Assembly (NCBI RefSeq): GCF_004114955.1
Contig: NZ_CP030053.1
Location: forward strand, 2,666,001-2,730,000
DNA: 64,000 nt
Reading direction: 5' to 3'
DNA from: Bradyrhizobium guangzhouense
Lineage (GTDB): Bacteria; Pseudomonadota; Alphaproteobacteria; Rhizobiales; Xanthobacteraceae
How positions within the stretch are numbered: the stretch's first letter is position 1; every line of letters starts with the position of its first letter. Shown here one piece after another: positions 56,798-64,000 of the stretch. The notes beneath the pieces are model-generated. The model saw only the letters and a list, made by a program, of their open reading frames with translations. It did no database searches and was not told the origin of the DNA. Both the position numbers and the translations under genes were made by a program.

Positions 56798-57715
56798 TCA
56801 GACTTTTTCGACTTCGGGCCGACCAAGCAGACCGGTCGGCATGAAAATCAGCACGATGATCAGGATCGAGAAGGCGGCGACGTCCTTGTACTCCACCGAG
56901 AAATAGGCCGACCAGAAGGTCTCGATCAGGCCGATCGCGAGCCCACCCAGCACGGCGCCGGGCAGCGAGCCGATGCCGCCCAGCACCGCTGCGGTGAACG
57001 CCTTGATCCCTGCGACGAAGCCCATGAAGAAATCGACCTGGCCGTAATAGAGCAGGTACATCATGCCCGCGACCGAGGCGAGCGCCGCGCCGATCACGAA
57101 AGTCATGGAAATAGTTCGATCGACGTCGACGCCGAGCAGCGCGGCCATGGTCTGGTCCTGCTCGCACGCCCGCATGTCGCGGCCGAGGCGTGTCCGCGAG
57201 ACGAGCCAGGTGAACATGGCCAGCAGCACGATGGTGACCAGCACGACCATGATCTGCATGTTGGAGAGCTGCACCGCAAAGCCCTCGGGGCCTTCATGCA
57301 GCGTGTAGCCGCCCGTGATGATCGGCGGGACCGGCTTGACGCGGGCGCCTTGCGCCACTTGCGAATAGTTCGTCAGCACGAAGGACATGCCGATCGCCGA
57401 CAGCATCGGCGCGAGCCGGAAGGAGTGCCGCAGCGGCCGATAGGCGATGCGCTCGACGGTCCAGCCATAGAGTGCGGTGACCGCCATCGCGACCAGCAGG
57501 ACGAGCAGCAGGATCAGTGGGATCGCAGTCAGACCGAGCGAGACCAGGAGCAGGAAGGATATGAGTGCGATGAAGCCGCCGATCATGAAGATGTCGCCAT
57601 GGGCGAAATTGATCATGCCGACGATGCCGTAGACCATCGTGTAGCCGATCGCGATCAGACCGTAGATGGAGCCGAGCACGAGGCCGTTGATGAGCTGCTG
57701 GGCGAAATAATCCAT
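56798..57715 (-). CDS. livH: Branched-chain amino acid ABC transporter permease LivH
   Basis: A 305-residue permease, about eight TM helices: FAQQLINGLVLGSIYGLIAI, GYTMVYGIVGMINFAHGDIF (family signature) and AVLGGIGSLPGAVLGGLAIG then LIETF. First gene of livHMGF; its promoter lies in the 282-base gap to the divergent Gln-rich gene. Confidence 0.93.
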   Translation of the reverse strand: MDYFAQQLINGLVLGSIYGLIAIGYTMVYGIVGMINFAHGDIFMIGGFIALISFLLLVSLGLTAIPLILLLVLLVAMAVTALYGWTVERIAYRPLRHSFRLAPMLSAIGMSFVLTNYSQVAQGARVKPVPPIITGGYTLHEGPEGFAVQLSNMQIMVVLVTIVLLAMFTWLVSRTRLGRDMRACEQDQTMAALLGVDVDRTISMTFVIGAALASVAGMMYLLYYGQVDFFMGFVAGIKAFTAAVLGGIGSLPGAVLGGLAIGLIETFWSAYFSVEYKDVAAFSILIIVLIFMPTGLLGRPEVEKV

Positions 57716-57898
57716 AGGCTGCCGTTACCAAACATGACGTTGAAAGGGAGCGCTTCGAGAGAGTACTGACGTTTCTTCCCGGGCCCCGGCAGCCCCTTCT
57801 TCTTCCCGTTTTGTAACAGGAGGGAACTGGCGGCCGCAACTGGGGATGCCTTGGCATAAAGGCTTGTACAGAATTGATTTCGGTTGCGGTTGCCGGGT

Positions 57899-57926
57899 CC
57901 CGGTTCCGCACCTGCGAGGAACCGGG
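57899..57926. promoter_or_regulatory. Perfect inverted repeat in the livH / Q-rich gene divergent region
   Basis: CCCGGTTCC and GGAACCGGG with a 10-base loop. It could be an operator or, on the plus strand, a leader hairpin about 70 bases before the small Gln-rich gene. Confidence 0.5.
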
Positions 57927-57997
57927 TTCCGCAGAGCAACCAAAAACCCCGCCGGCAGTTGTCTCCCTACTGACGTCCAACAAGGGAGTTTTCCCCC

Positions 57998-58189
57998 ATG
58001 ACGAAGCAGCAGAACCAGAATCCGGGCCAGCAGAACCAGAGCCCCGGCCAGCAGCGCCCGGGCCAGCAACCGGGGCAGCAGCAAGGCGGCGGTCAGAAAC
58101 CCGGACAGCAGCAGCAGCACGATCCGATGCGCCAGGGCGACAAGCCCGGCCAGCAGCAGGGCGGCAAGCAGGACAACAGACTGGATTGA
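57998..58189 (+). CDS. Gln/Gly/Pro-rich small protein
   Basis: A 63-residue low-complexity hydrophilic protein starting MTKQQNQNPGQQNQSPGQQR, made of repeated G-Q-Q-(Q/N/P) units and ending KQDNRLD. More than a third is glutamine. AAGGGAG lies before the ATG and a strong terminator follows, so it is a real single-gene unit. It looks intrinsically disordered; hydrophilin-like stress protection is one idea but nothing in the sequence proves it. Confidence 0.65.
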   Translation: MTKQQNQNPGQQNQSPGQQRPGQQPGQQQGGGQKPGQQQQHDPMRQGDKPGQQQGGKQDNRLD

Positions 58190-58213
58190 ACGACCAGGGA
58201 GTAGCGTTGTGTG

Positions 58214-58240
58214 GGCCCCGCCGAAAGGCGGGGCTTTTTC
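58214..58240 (+). terminator. Rho-independent terminator of the Gln-rich gene
   Basis: GCCCCGCC-GAAA-GGCGGGGC followed by TTTTTC, 25 bases after the stop codon. Confidence 0.9.
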
Positions 58241-58366
58241 TTGGGATGAACCGCCCAGCCGGGCGATTAAGGTAAATAAAGGGTTTAAATTGCCGCCGCA
58301 GTCCGGTGCGAGTTAGCTCCCGGCAAAGCCTTACCTCGAAGGCGTGTAGACGAAGCGGGAAGCGGC

Positions 58367-58897
58367 ATGTTCAGGAATTGGCGGATCGGCTCGGTCAACG
58401 GCGCGCTGCTGGCGGCTTATTTCATCCCGGCCTGGACGATGGTCGCCTTCAACATCTTTGTGGCGCCAGTGCATGGCCTCTACGAACGGCCGAGCGTCGC
58501 CGTCGCGCTGTTCCTCAGCGACCAGCTGCAAATGTCCGGCCTGAGCACGGTGCGCGCCGCCTGGCTGCTGGCGCTGGGACGGCTGACCGTGGTGGGATTC
58601 TTCGCGATCTATCTCGCGCTTCTGGCCATTCCACGCACCCGCAGGAGCGGGGCCAGCGACGAGGCGCTCGGCATTGCGCTCGCGATCGGTAGCCTGATCT
58701 CGTTCGCGAGCATGGTGATGGCCTCGAAGGTCCACGAAATGGCGGCGCTGCGGCTCCACGCCACCGAGCTGCTGTTGCTGCTTGGCGCCGCGATCGTGCT
58801 GCTGATCGAGCGGCCGGCGGCAGCGCCGACAACGGTTGCCGTTCCGGATACCGCGCCGCTAGCCTTTGACGAGGCCGAGCTCCTGCACAATCGCTGA
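58367..58897 (+). CDS. Four-TM membrane protein of unknown function
   Basis: A 176-residue protein with four hydrophobic helices (LLAAYFIPAWTMVAFNIFVA; AAWLLALGRLTVVGFFAIYL; IALAIGSLISFASMVMASKV; TELLLLLGAAIVLLIE) and a hydrophilic C-terminus. No family recognised. Its last 39 bases overlap the convergent pcaC gene. Confidence 0.6.
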   Translation: MFRNWRIGSVNGALLAAYFIPAWTMVAFNIFVAPVHGLYERPSVAVALFLSDQLQMSGLSTVRAAWLLALGRLTVVGFFAIYLALLAIPRTRRSGASDEALGIALAIGSLISFASMVMASKVHEMAALRLHATELLLLLGAAIVLLIERPAAAPTTVAVPDTAPLAFDEAELLHNR

Positions 58898-59251
58898 CGC
58901 CTCCTTGACGGCGTGGTTCGCCGCCGGGACGCCGCAATAGATCGCCTGCTGCAGCAGGATTTCCTTGATGTCGTCGGGGGTGAAGCCGCCCTCCGCCAGC
59001 GCCGCGCGCACGTGCAGGCGGAATTCATCCCATTGTCCGAGCGCGACCATGGTGCCGATGACAAGCACGCGCCGCGTCCGCTCGTCGAAATGCGGCCGGG
59101 TCCAGATCTCGCCCCAGGCATAGCGCGTGATCATGTCCTGGAAATCGGTGTTGAAGGCGTTGCGGTTCGCGATCGATTTGTCGACCCAGGCGTTGCCCAG
59201 CACTTTTCGGCGTACGGTCATGCCGGCATCGCGGCGCTTCTGGTCGTCCAT
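58859..59251 (-). CDS. pcaC: 4-carboxymuconolactone decarboxylase
   Basis: Decarboxylates gamma-carboxymuconolactone to beta-ketoadipate enol-lactone in protocatechuate breakdown. 130 residues from MDDQKRRDAGMTVRRKVLGN; ITRYAWGEIWTRPHFDERTR and the catalytic AhpD/CMD helices (LHVRAALAEGGFTPDDIKEI, YCGVPAANHAVKEA) are typical. GGAGGAAG precedes the ATG. Downstream of pcaD in the same operon. Confidence 0.92.
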   Translation of the reverse strand: MDDQKRRDAGMTVRRKVLGNAWVDKSIANRNAFNTDFQDMITRYAWGEIWTRPHFDERTRRVLVIGTMVALGQWDEFRLHVRAALAEGGFTPDDIKEILLQQAIYCGVPAANHAVKEASAIVQELGLVKG

Positions 59252-59281
59252 GTTGCTTCCTCCGGTTGACGATGGGCGCAT

Positions 59282-60064
59282 TCAGCGCTGCGTCAAAAAT
59301 CCCACCACCGCGTCGGTGAAGGCGTGCGGCTGCTCGACATTGGAAATGTGGGCGGCGTCGATGATGGTCATGCTGGCGACGGGAATGTTGGAGCGGATCA
59401 GCTCGGCTGCCGAGATCGGCGTTGCCACGTCGTGGCGGCCGGCGATCACCAGCGTCGGGCTCTTGATCTTGGGCAGCAGCGCGCGCTGGTCGAGCGTCGA
59501 TAGCGCCTCGCAGCAGGCGAGATAGCCCTCGACCGGGGTGGCGACCAGCATCGCCTTCATCCTGGCGGTGATCCCGGGCTCGCGCTCGCGAAAATCCTGC
59601 GTCAGCCAGCCTGCGATCACGCCATCGGCCACCGCCGCGATGCCGCCCTTCTTCACGGCGTCGATGCGCTCCAGCCATTTGGTCGGCTCGGCATAGTAGC
59701 AGGAGGTGTTGGCGAGGATGAGCTTGCCGAATCTTTCGGGCGCGTTGGCGCCCAGCCATTGCCCGACCATGCCGCCCATCGATAGACCGCACCAATGCAC
59801 TTTCTCGATGTTGAGGTCGTCGAGGATGGCGAGCACGTCGCGGCCGAAGCGCTCCATCGTATAGGGGCCGGGCGGAACGTTGGACTTGCCGTGGCCGCGG
59901 CGATCGTAGCGGATGACGCGGAACACCTGCGTCAGCGCCTTCATCTGCGGCTCCCACATCTGCAGCGTGCAGCCGAGCGAGTTGGAGAGCATCAAGGTCG
60001 GCCCGCCGTCGCGGCCCTCGACGGAGACGTTGATCAGGCAACCGTCGGCATCGATCATGGGCAT
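59282..60064 (-). CDS. pcaD: 3-oxoadipate enol-lactonase
   Basis: Alpha/beta hydrolase that opens beta-ketoadipate enol-lactone to 3-oxoadipate. 260 residues; nucleophile Ser in WCGLSMGGMVGQWLG, acid Asp in GRHDVATPIS, catalytic His in DAAHISNVEQP. Start MPMIDADG with GGAG nearby. Order pcaB-pcaD-pcaC gives three consecutive steps; pcaGH (ring cleavage) and pcaIJF are not in the window. Confidence 0.9.
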   Translation of the reverse strand: MPMIDADGCLINVSVEGRDGGPTLMLSNSLGCTLQMWEPQMKALTQVFRVIRYDRRGHGKSNVPPGPYTMERFGRDVLAILDDLNIEKVHWCGLSMGGMVGQWLGANAPERFGKLILANTSCYYAEPTKWLERIDAVKKGGIAAVADGVIAGWLTQDFREREPGITARMKAMLVATPVEGYLACCEALSTLDQRALLPKIKSPTLVIAGRHDVATPISAAELIRSNIPVASMTIIDAAHISNVEQPHAFTDAVVGFLTQR

Positions 60065-60083
60065 GCGGCGTCTCCGTTTGTCT

Positions 60084-61439
60084 TTATTCGCGGTCGAGGT
60101 TGTCGAGCAGGCGATCAATCAAGGCCTGCGATGCGCCTTGATAGGCCATCGGCTCGAACAAAGCCGCAATTTTTTCCGGCGTCAGATGCGCAGTGACCTG
60201 CGAATCGGCCGAGAGCACCTCGCGCAGGTGCTTCTTCTCGGCGACCGCGCGCTTGCTCGCGGCTTCGATGAGGTGATGCGCGTCGCTCTTGCCGATCTTG
60301 TCGGCCAGCGCAAAGGTGACGGCTTCCGCCATGATCAGCCCGTGCGTCGCATCGAGGTTGCTGCGCATGCGCGCGGCATCGACGTCGAGGCCTTCGGCGA
60401 TGTCGACGATGGCGGCCAGCGCGCCCGATGTGACCAGCATCAATTGCGGCAGCGTCGGCCATTCCGCGTGCCAGGGGCCGGCGCTGCGCTCGTGGTCCTG
60501 CACCTGGGCGGCAAGAATCGTAGCAGTGAGCTGGGGAGCCATGGTCGCGCAGCCGAGCGCGCTTGCGGCTGCGACGGGGTTGCGCTTGTGCGGCATGGTC
60601 GAGGAGCTGCCGCGGCCTTCGCCGGCCGGTTCGAAGGCTTCGCCGACGTCGGTCTGCATCATCAGCGAGACGTCGCGTGCGATCTTGCCGCAGCTGCCGG
60701 CGAGAATCGCAAGGCTTGAGGCCGCTTCGGCGATGCGGTCGCGATGGGTGTGCCAGGGCGCATCCGGCAGCGGCAGGTTCAGCTCCTGCGCCAGCCGTTC
60801 GGATACCGCGAGCCCCTTGTCGCCGAGCGCTGCGAGCGTGCCGGCGGCGCCGCCGAATTGCAACGCGAGGCCCTCGCGGCGGAGCCGCCGCAGGCGGCAG
60901 CGGGCGCGGGCGAGGCTCGATGCATATTCGGCGGCCTTCAGCCCGAACGGCATCGGCAGCGCGTGCTGCAGCCAGGTCCGCGCCACCATCGCCGTGCTGC
61001 GATGGGCGCGCGCCAGCGCGGCAAAGCCCGTGATGGCGCGGCTGAGGTCAGCATCCAGCGCATCGATGGCGGCACGAAGCGTCAACATGGTCGCGGTGTC
61101 GATGACGTCCTGGCTGGTCGCGCCCCAATGCACGTAGCGGGCGGCCTCGACGTCGGCCTTGCCGACATTGGCGGTCAGCATCTTGACCAGGGGGATCGCG
61201 AGATTGCCGGACCGGGTCGCGGCCTCGGCCAGCGCGGCCACGTCGAAGCGATCGGCCTTGCAGACCGTTTCGATCGGCCCCACTGCCGACGGGGGGATCA
61301 CGCCGGTGGCGGCCTCGGCCCGAGCCAGGGCCGCCTCGAAATCGAGCATGTTCTGCAGCGTGGTTCGGTCGTCGCAGACGGCGCGCATGGCTGCGCTCGA
61401 CAGCATCGGCGCAAGCAGGGGGGAGAGGGCTGTGCTCAT
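60084..61439 (-). CDS. pcaB: 3-carboxy-cis,cis-muconate cycloisomerase
   Basis: Fumarase/aspartase-superfamily enzyme that makes gamma-carboxymuconolactone. 451 residues; SSAAMRAVCDDRTTLQNMLD (family start), the YVHWGATSQDVIDTA block and signature loop GSSSTMPHKRNPVAAASALG; same superfamily as purB at 4037. First gene of the pcaB-D-C operon, divergent from coxG. Confidence 0.93.
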   Translation of the reverse strand: MSTALSPLLAPMLSSAAMRAVCDDRTTLQNMLDFEAALARAEAATGVIPPSAVGPIETVCKADRFDVAALAEAATRSGNLAIPLVKMLTANVGKADVEAARYVHWGATSQDVIDTATMLTLRAAIDALDADLSRAITGFAALARAHRSTAMVARTWLQHALPMPFGLKAAEYASSLARARCRLRRLRREGLALQFGGAAGTLAALGDKGLAVSERLAQELNLPLPDAPWHTHRDRIAEAASSLAILAGSCGKIARDVSLMMQTDVGEAFEPAGEGRGSSSTMPHKRNPVAAASALGCATMAPQLTATILAAQVQDHERSAGPWHAEWPTLPQLMLVTSGALAAIVDIAEGLDVDAARMRSNLDATHGLIMAEAVTFALADKIGKSDAHHLIEAASKRAVAEKKHLREVLSADSQVTAHLTPEKIAALFEPMAYQGASQALIDRLLDNLDRE

Positions 61440-61620
61440 GTTGCGCAAGTCCGGGGGAGAGACCTAATCACCATGATCAGGCTCTGCCAATCCCTGACGA
61501 TCGGCACAAGACTTTTTGCAGGTGCGAATATGCATCCCACGTGACCGCGGGCTACCCTTTTCTTTGCGGCCTTCGTGCGTTACTTGAGCATCCCACCTTT
61601 TGCGATCCCGGAGGCACCCC

Positions 61621-62067
61621 ATGGCCATGACAATGAACGGCGAAGTCCAGCTTGCGGCGCCGCGCGAGGCCGTATGGGAGAAGCTCAACGACCCCGCTGT
61701 GCTGAAGGCCTGCATCCCCGGCTGCGAGGAGCTGGAGAAGACCGAGGACGGCGGCTTTCGCGCCACCGCGAAAATGAAGGTCGGTCCGGTCTCGGCGCGC
61801 TTCAAGGGCAAGGTGATGCTCTCGGATCTCGACCCGCCGAACGGCTACAAGATCTCGGGCGAAGGCGAGGGCGGGGTGGCCGGCTTCGCCAAGGGCGGCG
61901 CCGCGGTGAGGCTCGCCGAGAAGGATGGCGGCACGCTGCTTTCCTATGACGTCGAGGCGCAGATCGGCGGCAAGTTGGCGCAGCTCGGGCAGCGCCTGAT
62001 CAACGGCACCGCCAAGAAGCTGGCGGACGAATTTTTCGCGAATTTCGCCAAGGCGGTACAGGGCTGA
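61621..62067 (+). CDS. coxG: CoxG-family SRPBCC protein
   Basis: A 148-residue SRPBCC-fold protein starting MAMTMNGEVQLAAPREAVWE with GGAGG before it; ACIPGCEELEKTEDGGFRAT, KMKVGPVSARFKGKVMLSD and YDVEAQIGGKLAQLGQRLIN are the CoxG blocks. CoxG is a membrane-associated accessory factor of the aerobic CO dehydrogenase. First of the cox cluster, but a promoter and palindrome lie between it and coxS. Confidence 0.88.
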   Translation: MAMTMNGEVQLAAPREAVWEKLNDPAVLKACIPGCEELEKTEDGGFRATAKMKVGPVSARFKGKVMLSDLDPPNGYKISGEGEGGVAGFAKGGAAVRLAEKDGGTLLSYDVEAQIGGKLAQLGQRLINGTAKKLADEFFANFAKAVQG

Positions 62068-62101
62068 CGGCTCTTGCTTTTCGTCATGGCGCCTTGCGCC
62101 T

Positions 62102-62139
62102 GGGGCAATGTTGCCCCCGGCCATAATGGCCCATATGAT
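62102..62139 (+). promoter_or_regulatory. Promoter of coxS with overlapping palindrome
   Basis: TTGCCC (62111-62116), 17 bases, TATGAT (62134-62139) is a good sigma-70-type promoter. The palindrome GGGGCAA-TG-TTGCCCC (62102-62117) covers the -35 box, so a repressor or activator bound there would control it. The predicted start is near 62146, 60 bases before coxS. Confidence 0.65.
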
Positions 62140-62206
62140 GGGTTGGAATAATTATAAGAAAGAACCGCTTCGACGGGACCCGTCGGGGCGCTGACAGAGA
62201 GTGCTT

Positions 62207-62692
62207 ATGGCAAAAATCTCCCTCATCGTGAACGGCAATCCTGTTACCGGCAATGTCGACCCGCGCACGCTTCTGGTGCAGTTCCTGCGCGAGAATCTGC
62301 GCCTGACGGGCACCCATGTCGGCTGCGACACCTCGCAGTGCGGCGCCTGCGTCGTGCATCTCGACGGCAAGGCCGTGAAGTCCTGCACCACGCTGGCCGT
62401 GATGGCCGATGGCCACGAGGTCAAGACCATCGAAGGACTGGCTGCCGACGGCGCGCCGCTGCATCCGATGCAGGAAGCCTTCCGCGAGCACCACGGCCTG
62501 CAATGCGGCTTCTGCACGCCGGGCATGATCATGACCGCGATCGATATCGTGCACCGCAAGGGCCACGAGCTCGACGACCATACGATCCGGGAAGAGCTGG
62601 AAGGCAATCTCTGCCGCTGCACCGGCTACCAGAACATCGTCGCCTCGATCGCCGCCGGCGCGAAGGCGATGGCGAAATCCGATCTCGCGTAA
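62207..62692 (+). CDS. coxS: (2Fe-2S) small subunit of CODH-like molybdenum hydroxylase
   Basis: A 161-residue iron-sulfur subunit with two [2Fe-2S] centres: plant-ferredoxin type [20 protein letters not shown] (with the later SCTTLA Cys) and C-terminal [16 protein letters not shown] and [14 protein letters not shown]. Passes electrons from the molybdenum subunit to FAD. Belongs to the xanthine oxidase family; which substrate (CO, nicotine-like or others) depends on the large subunit, not found here. Confidence 0.92.
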   Translation: MAKISLIVNGNPVTGNVDPRTLLVQFLRENLRLTGTHVGCDTSQCGACVVHLDGKAVKSCTTLAVMADGHEVKTIEGLAADGAPLHPMQEAFREHHGLQCGFCTPGMIMTAIDIVHRKGHELDDHTIREELEGNLCRCTGYQNIVASIAAGAKAMAKSDLA

Positions 62693-62722
62693 CCGCGCGC
62701 CCTCCGCGATCAGGACACCCTC

Positions 62723-63529
62723 ATGTACGAATTCAAATACCACCGCCCCGGGACCGTCCGGCAGGCCGCCAATCTCCTGGTGAAGAACGAAGACGCCAAG
62801 GTGATCGCCGGCGGTCACACGCTGATTCCCGTCATGAAGCAGCGGCTTGCAAGCCCGCCGCATCTGGTCGACCTCTCCCATATCGAGGGGCTGAACGCGA
62901 TCGAGATGAAGGGCCGTTCGCTGGTGATCGGCGCCACCGCCAGGCATGCCGAGGTCGCGACCTCCGCCATCGTCGGTGAAGCCATTCCCGCGCTCGCCAA
63001 TCTCGCCAGCCAGATCGGTGATCCCGCGGTGCGCCACAAGGGCACGATCGGCGGCTCGCTCGCCAACAACGATCCGACCGCCGACTATCCGGCCGCGGTT
63101 CTCGCGCTCGGCGCCACCATCGTCACCAACAAGCGCCGCCTCAAGGCCGAGGAGTTTTTCCAGGGCCTGTTCTCGACCGCGCTGGAAGCCGACGAGATCA
63201 TCACCAAGGTGATGTTCCCGCTGCCGAAGAAGGCCGCCTATATCAAGTTCCGCAACCAGGCCTCGCGTTACGCGCTGGTCGGCGTGTTCGTGGCGCGGCG
63301 TCCGTCGGACGTGCGCGTCGCCGTCACCGGTGCCGGTTCGGACGGTGTGTTCCGCGTCGAGGCTTATGAGGAAGCGCTGAAGAAGCGGTTCTCGTCCAAG
63401 GTGCTCGAAGGCATCGATGTGCCGGCGGAAGGGCTGAACAGCGACATCCACGGCAGCGCCGAATACCGCGCGCATCTGATCGGCGTGCTGGCACGGCGCG
63501 CCGTCGACGCCGCCAATGCCAAGGAGTGA
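62723..63529 (+). CDS. coxM: FAD-binding medium subunit of CODH-like molybdenum hydroxylase
   Basis: A 268-residue FAD subunit: [20 protein letters not shown], the FAD-binding [19 protein letters not shown], and [20 protein letters not shown] then [12 protein letters not shown] (FAD pyrophosphate motif). Starts only 30 bases after coxS, so the large coxL gene (expected about 2.4 kb) does not lie between S and M as in the common S-L-M order. Confidence 0.92.
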   Translation: MYEFKYHRPGTVRQAANLLVKNEDAKVIAGGHTLIPVMKQRLASPPHLVDLSHIEGLNAIEMKGRSLVIGATARHAEVATSAIVGEAIPALANLASQIGDPAVRHKGTIGGSLANNDPTADYPAAVLALGATIVTNKRRLKAEEFFQGLFSTALEADEIITKVMFPLPKKAAYIKFRNQASRYALVGVFVARRPSDVRVAVTGAGSDGVFRVEAYEEALKKRFSSKVLEGIDVPAEGLNSDIHGSAEYRAHLIGVLARRAVDAANAKE

Positions 63530-63589
63530 GTGATTCTCACGCCTCGGCCAACCTTGTCCCGGTGAGGGCGTAGCGAGACTGGCTATTTC

Positions 63590-64000
63590 ATGACTTCAGC
63601 GACCCTGCCGGCATCGGTCGATGCGATGCTCGAACTCTTGACCTCGCGCGGCTATCTGGCCGAGCGGTCGCTGGCGACGGTGACATATCTCTCGCTGCGG
63701 ATGGGCCGGCCACTGTTCCTGGAAGGCGAGGCCGGCGTCGGCAAGACCGAGATTGCAAAGGTTCTCTCGGCCGCGCTGGGGCGGAAGCTGATCCGTCTGC
63801 AGTGCTACGAGGGCCTCGACGTCTCCTCCGCGGTCTATGAGTGGAACAGCGCCGCGCAGATGATCGCGATCCGGATGGCGGAAGCCGCCGGCGACACCGA
63901 TCGCGATCAGTTGTCGAGCGACATCTTTGCCGACCGCTACATGATCAAGCGGCCGCTGCTGCAGGCACTGGAGCCCGATGTCGCAGGTCCGCCGGTGCTG
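63590..64000 (+). CDS. coxD: MoxR-type AAA+ ATPase CoxD (partial, runs off the window)
   Basis: The first 137 residues are seen, starting MTSATLPASVDAMLELLTSR; Walker A is in LFLEGEAGVGKTEIAKVL, and the following LIRLQCYEGLDVSSAVYEWN is typical of the MoxR group. CoxD helps mature the CuSMo-type site of CO dehydrogenase. The 3' end lies beyond 64000. Confidence 0.88.
   Translation, partial: MTSATLPASVDAMLELLTSRGYLAERSLATVTYLSLRMGRPLFLEGEAGVGKTEIAKVLSAALGRKLIRLQCYEGLDVSSAVYEWNSAAQMIAIRMAEAAGDTDRDQLSSDIFADRYMIKRPLLQALEPDVAGPPVL

Noticed and set aside
62084..63475. A 463-codon minus-strand frame opposite coxS/coxM
   Set aside because: Antisense shadow.

Overview
The window looks like chromosomal DNA of an alphaproteobacterium close to Bradyrhizobium (or Rhodopseudomonas). 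It is GC-rich, genes are packed on both strands, the proteins are typical of Nitrobacteraceae (F1-ATPase zeta-type DUF1476 protein, BolA with a CGFS glutaredoxin, a CODH-like cox cluster, pca genes), and several families of short palindromic interspersed repeats sit between genes. The genus is an inference from gene content; no rRNA or tRNA gene was seen.

Layout. 0-4 kb: a SpoU/TrmJ-type RNA methyltransferase fused to a DUF559 domain, then a degraded, relatively AT-rich stretch with small hypothetical genes and a GNAT protein, bounded by a short imperfect direct repeat, then cyanase (cynS) behind a sigma-54-like promoter. 4-11 kb: purine genes (purB; purC-purS-small coiled-coil gene-purQ; purL), with a DUF1476 gene and a PaaI-type thioesterase on the other strand. 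11-18 kb: acyltransferase-3 membrane protein, DUF1328, DUF427, and bolA and grxD separated by a frameshifted ltrA and the ergothioneine genes egtB-egtD. 18-28 kb: macrodomain protein, two tandem serine beta-lactamase-like proteins, threonine aldolase, a ParE-type toxin module, rpsD, an E2-like acyltransferase, an HpaI-type aldolase, murI, cytochrome b561 and a GST. 28-38 kb: LysR/SDR pair with a T-N11-A palindrome between them, a second SDR, a membrane-anchored cNMP-binding protein, a stand-alone SecD head-domain protein, a putative nucleotidyltransferase toxin-antitoxin-like pair, an acyl-CoA synthetase, an M20 amidohydrolase and a TetR gene with operator-like palindromes.

38-46 kb: a NarL-type two-component system followed by the most unusual locus of the window: a MotA/TolQ/ExbB-like channel protein, a one-TM protein with a periplasmic DUF2135/YfaP-like beta domain, a two-TM protein, a calcineurin-like phosphoesterase and a Ser/Thr kinase fused to a UspA domain. 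The order and overlaps suggest one envelope-spanning signalling or stress system that I do not recognise as described. 46-58 kb: rpe, an EF-hand protein, a P1-type peptidase, a MASE4 hybrid histidine kinase with a divergent receiver protein, and a branched-chain amino-acid ABC transporter (livH-M-G-F and a substrate-binding protein). 58-64 kb: a Gln/Gly/Pro-rich mini-protein with its own terminator, pcaB-pcaD-pcaC of the protocatechuate pathway, and coxG/coxS/coxM/coxD of a CODH-like molybdenum hydroxylase, with no coxL in its usual place. The last gene runs off the end.
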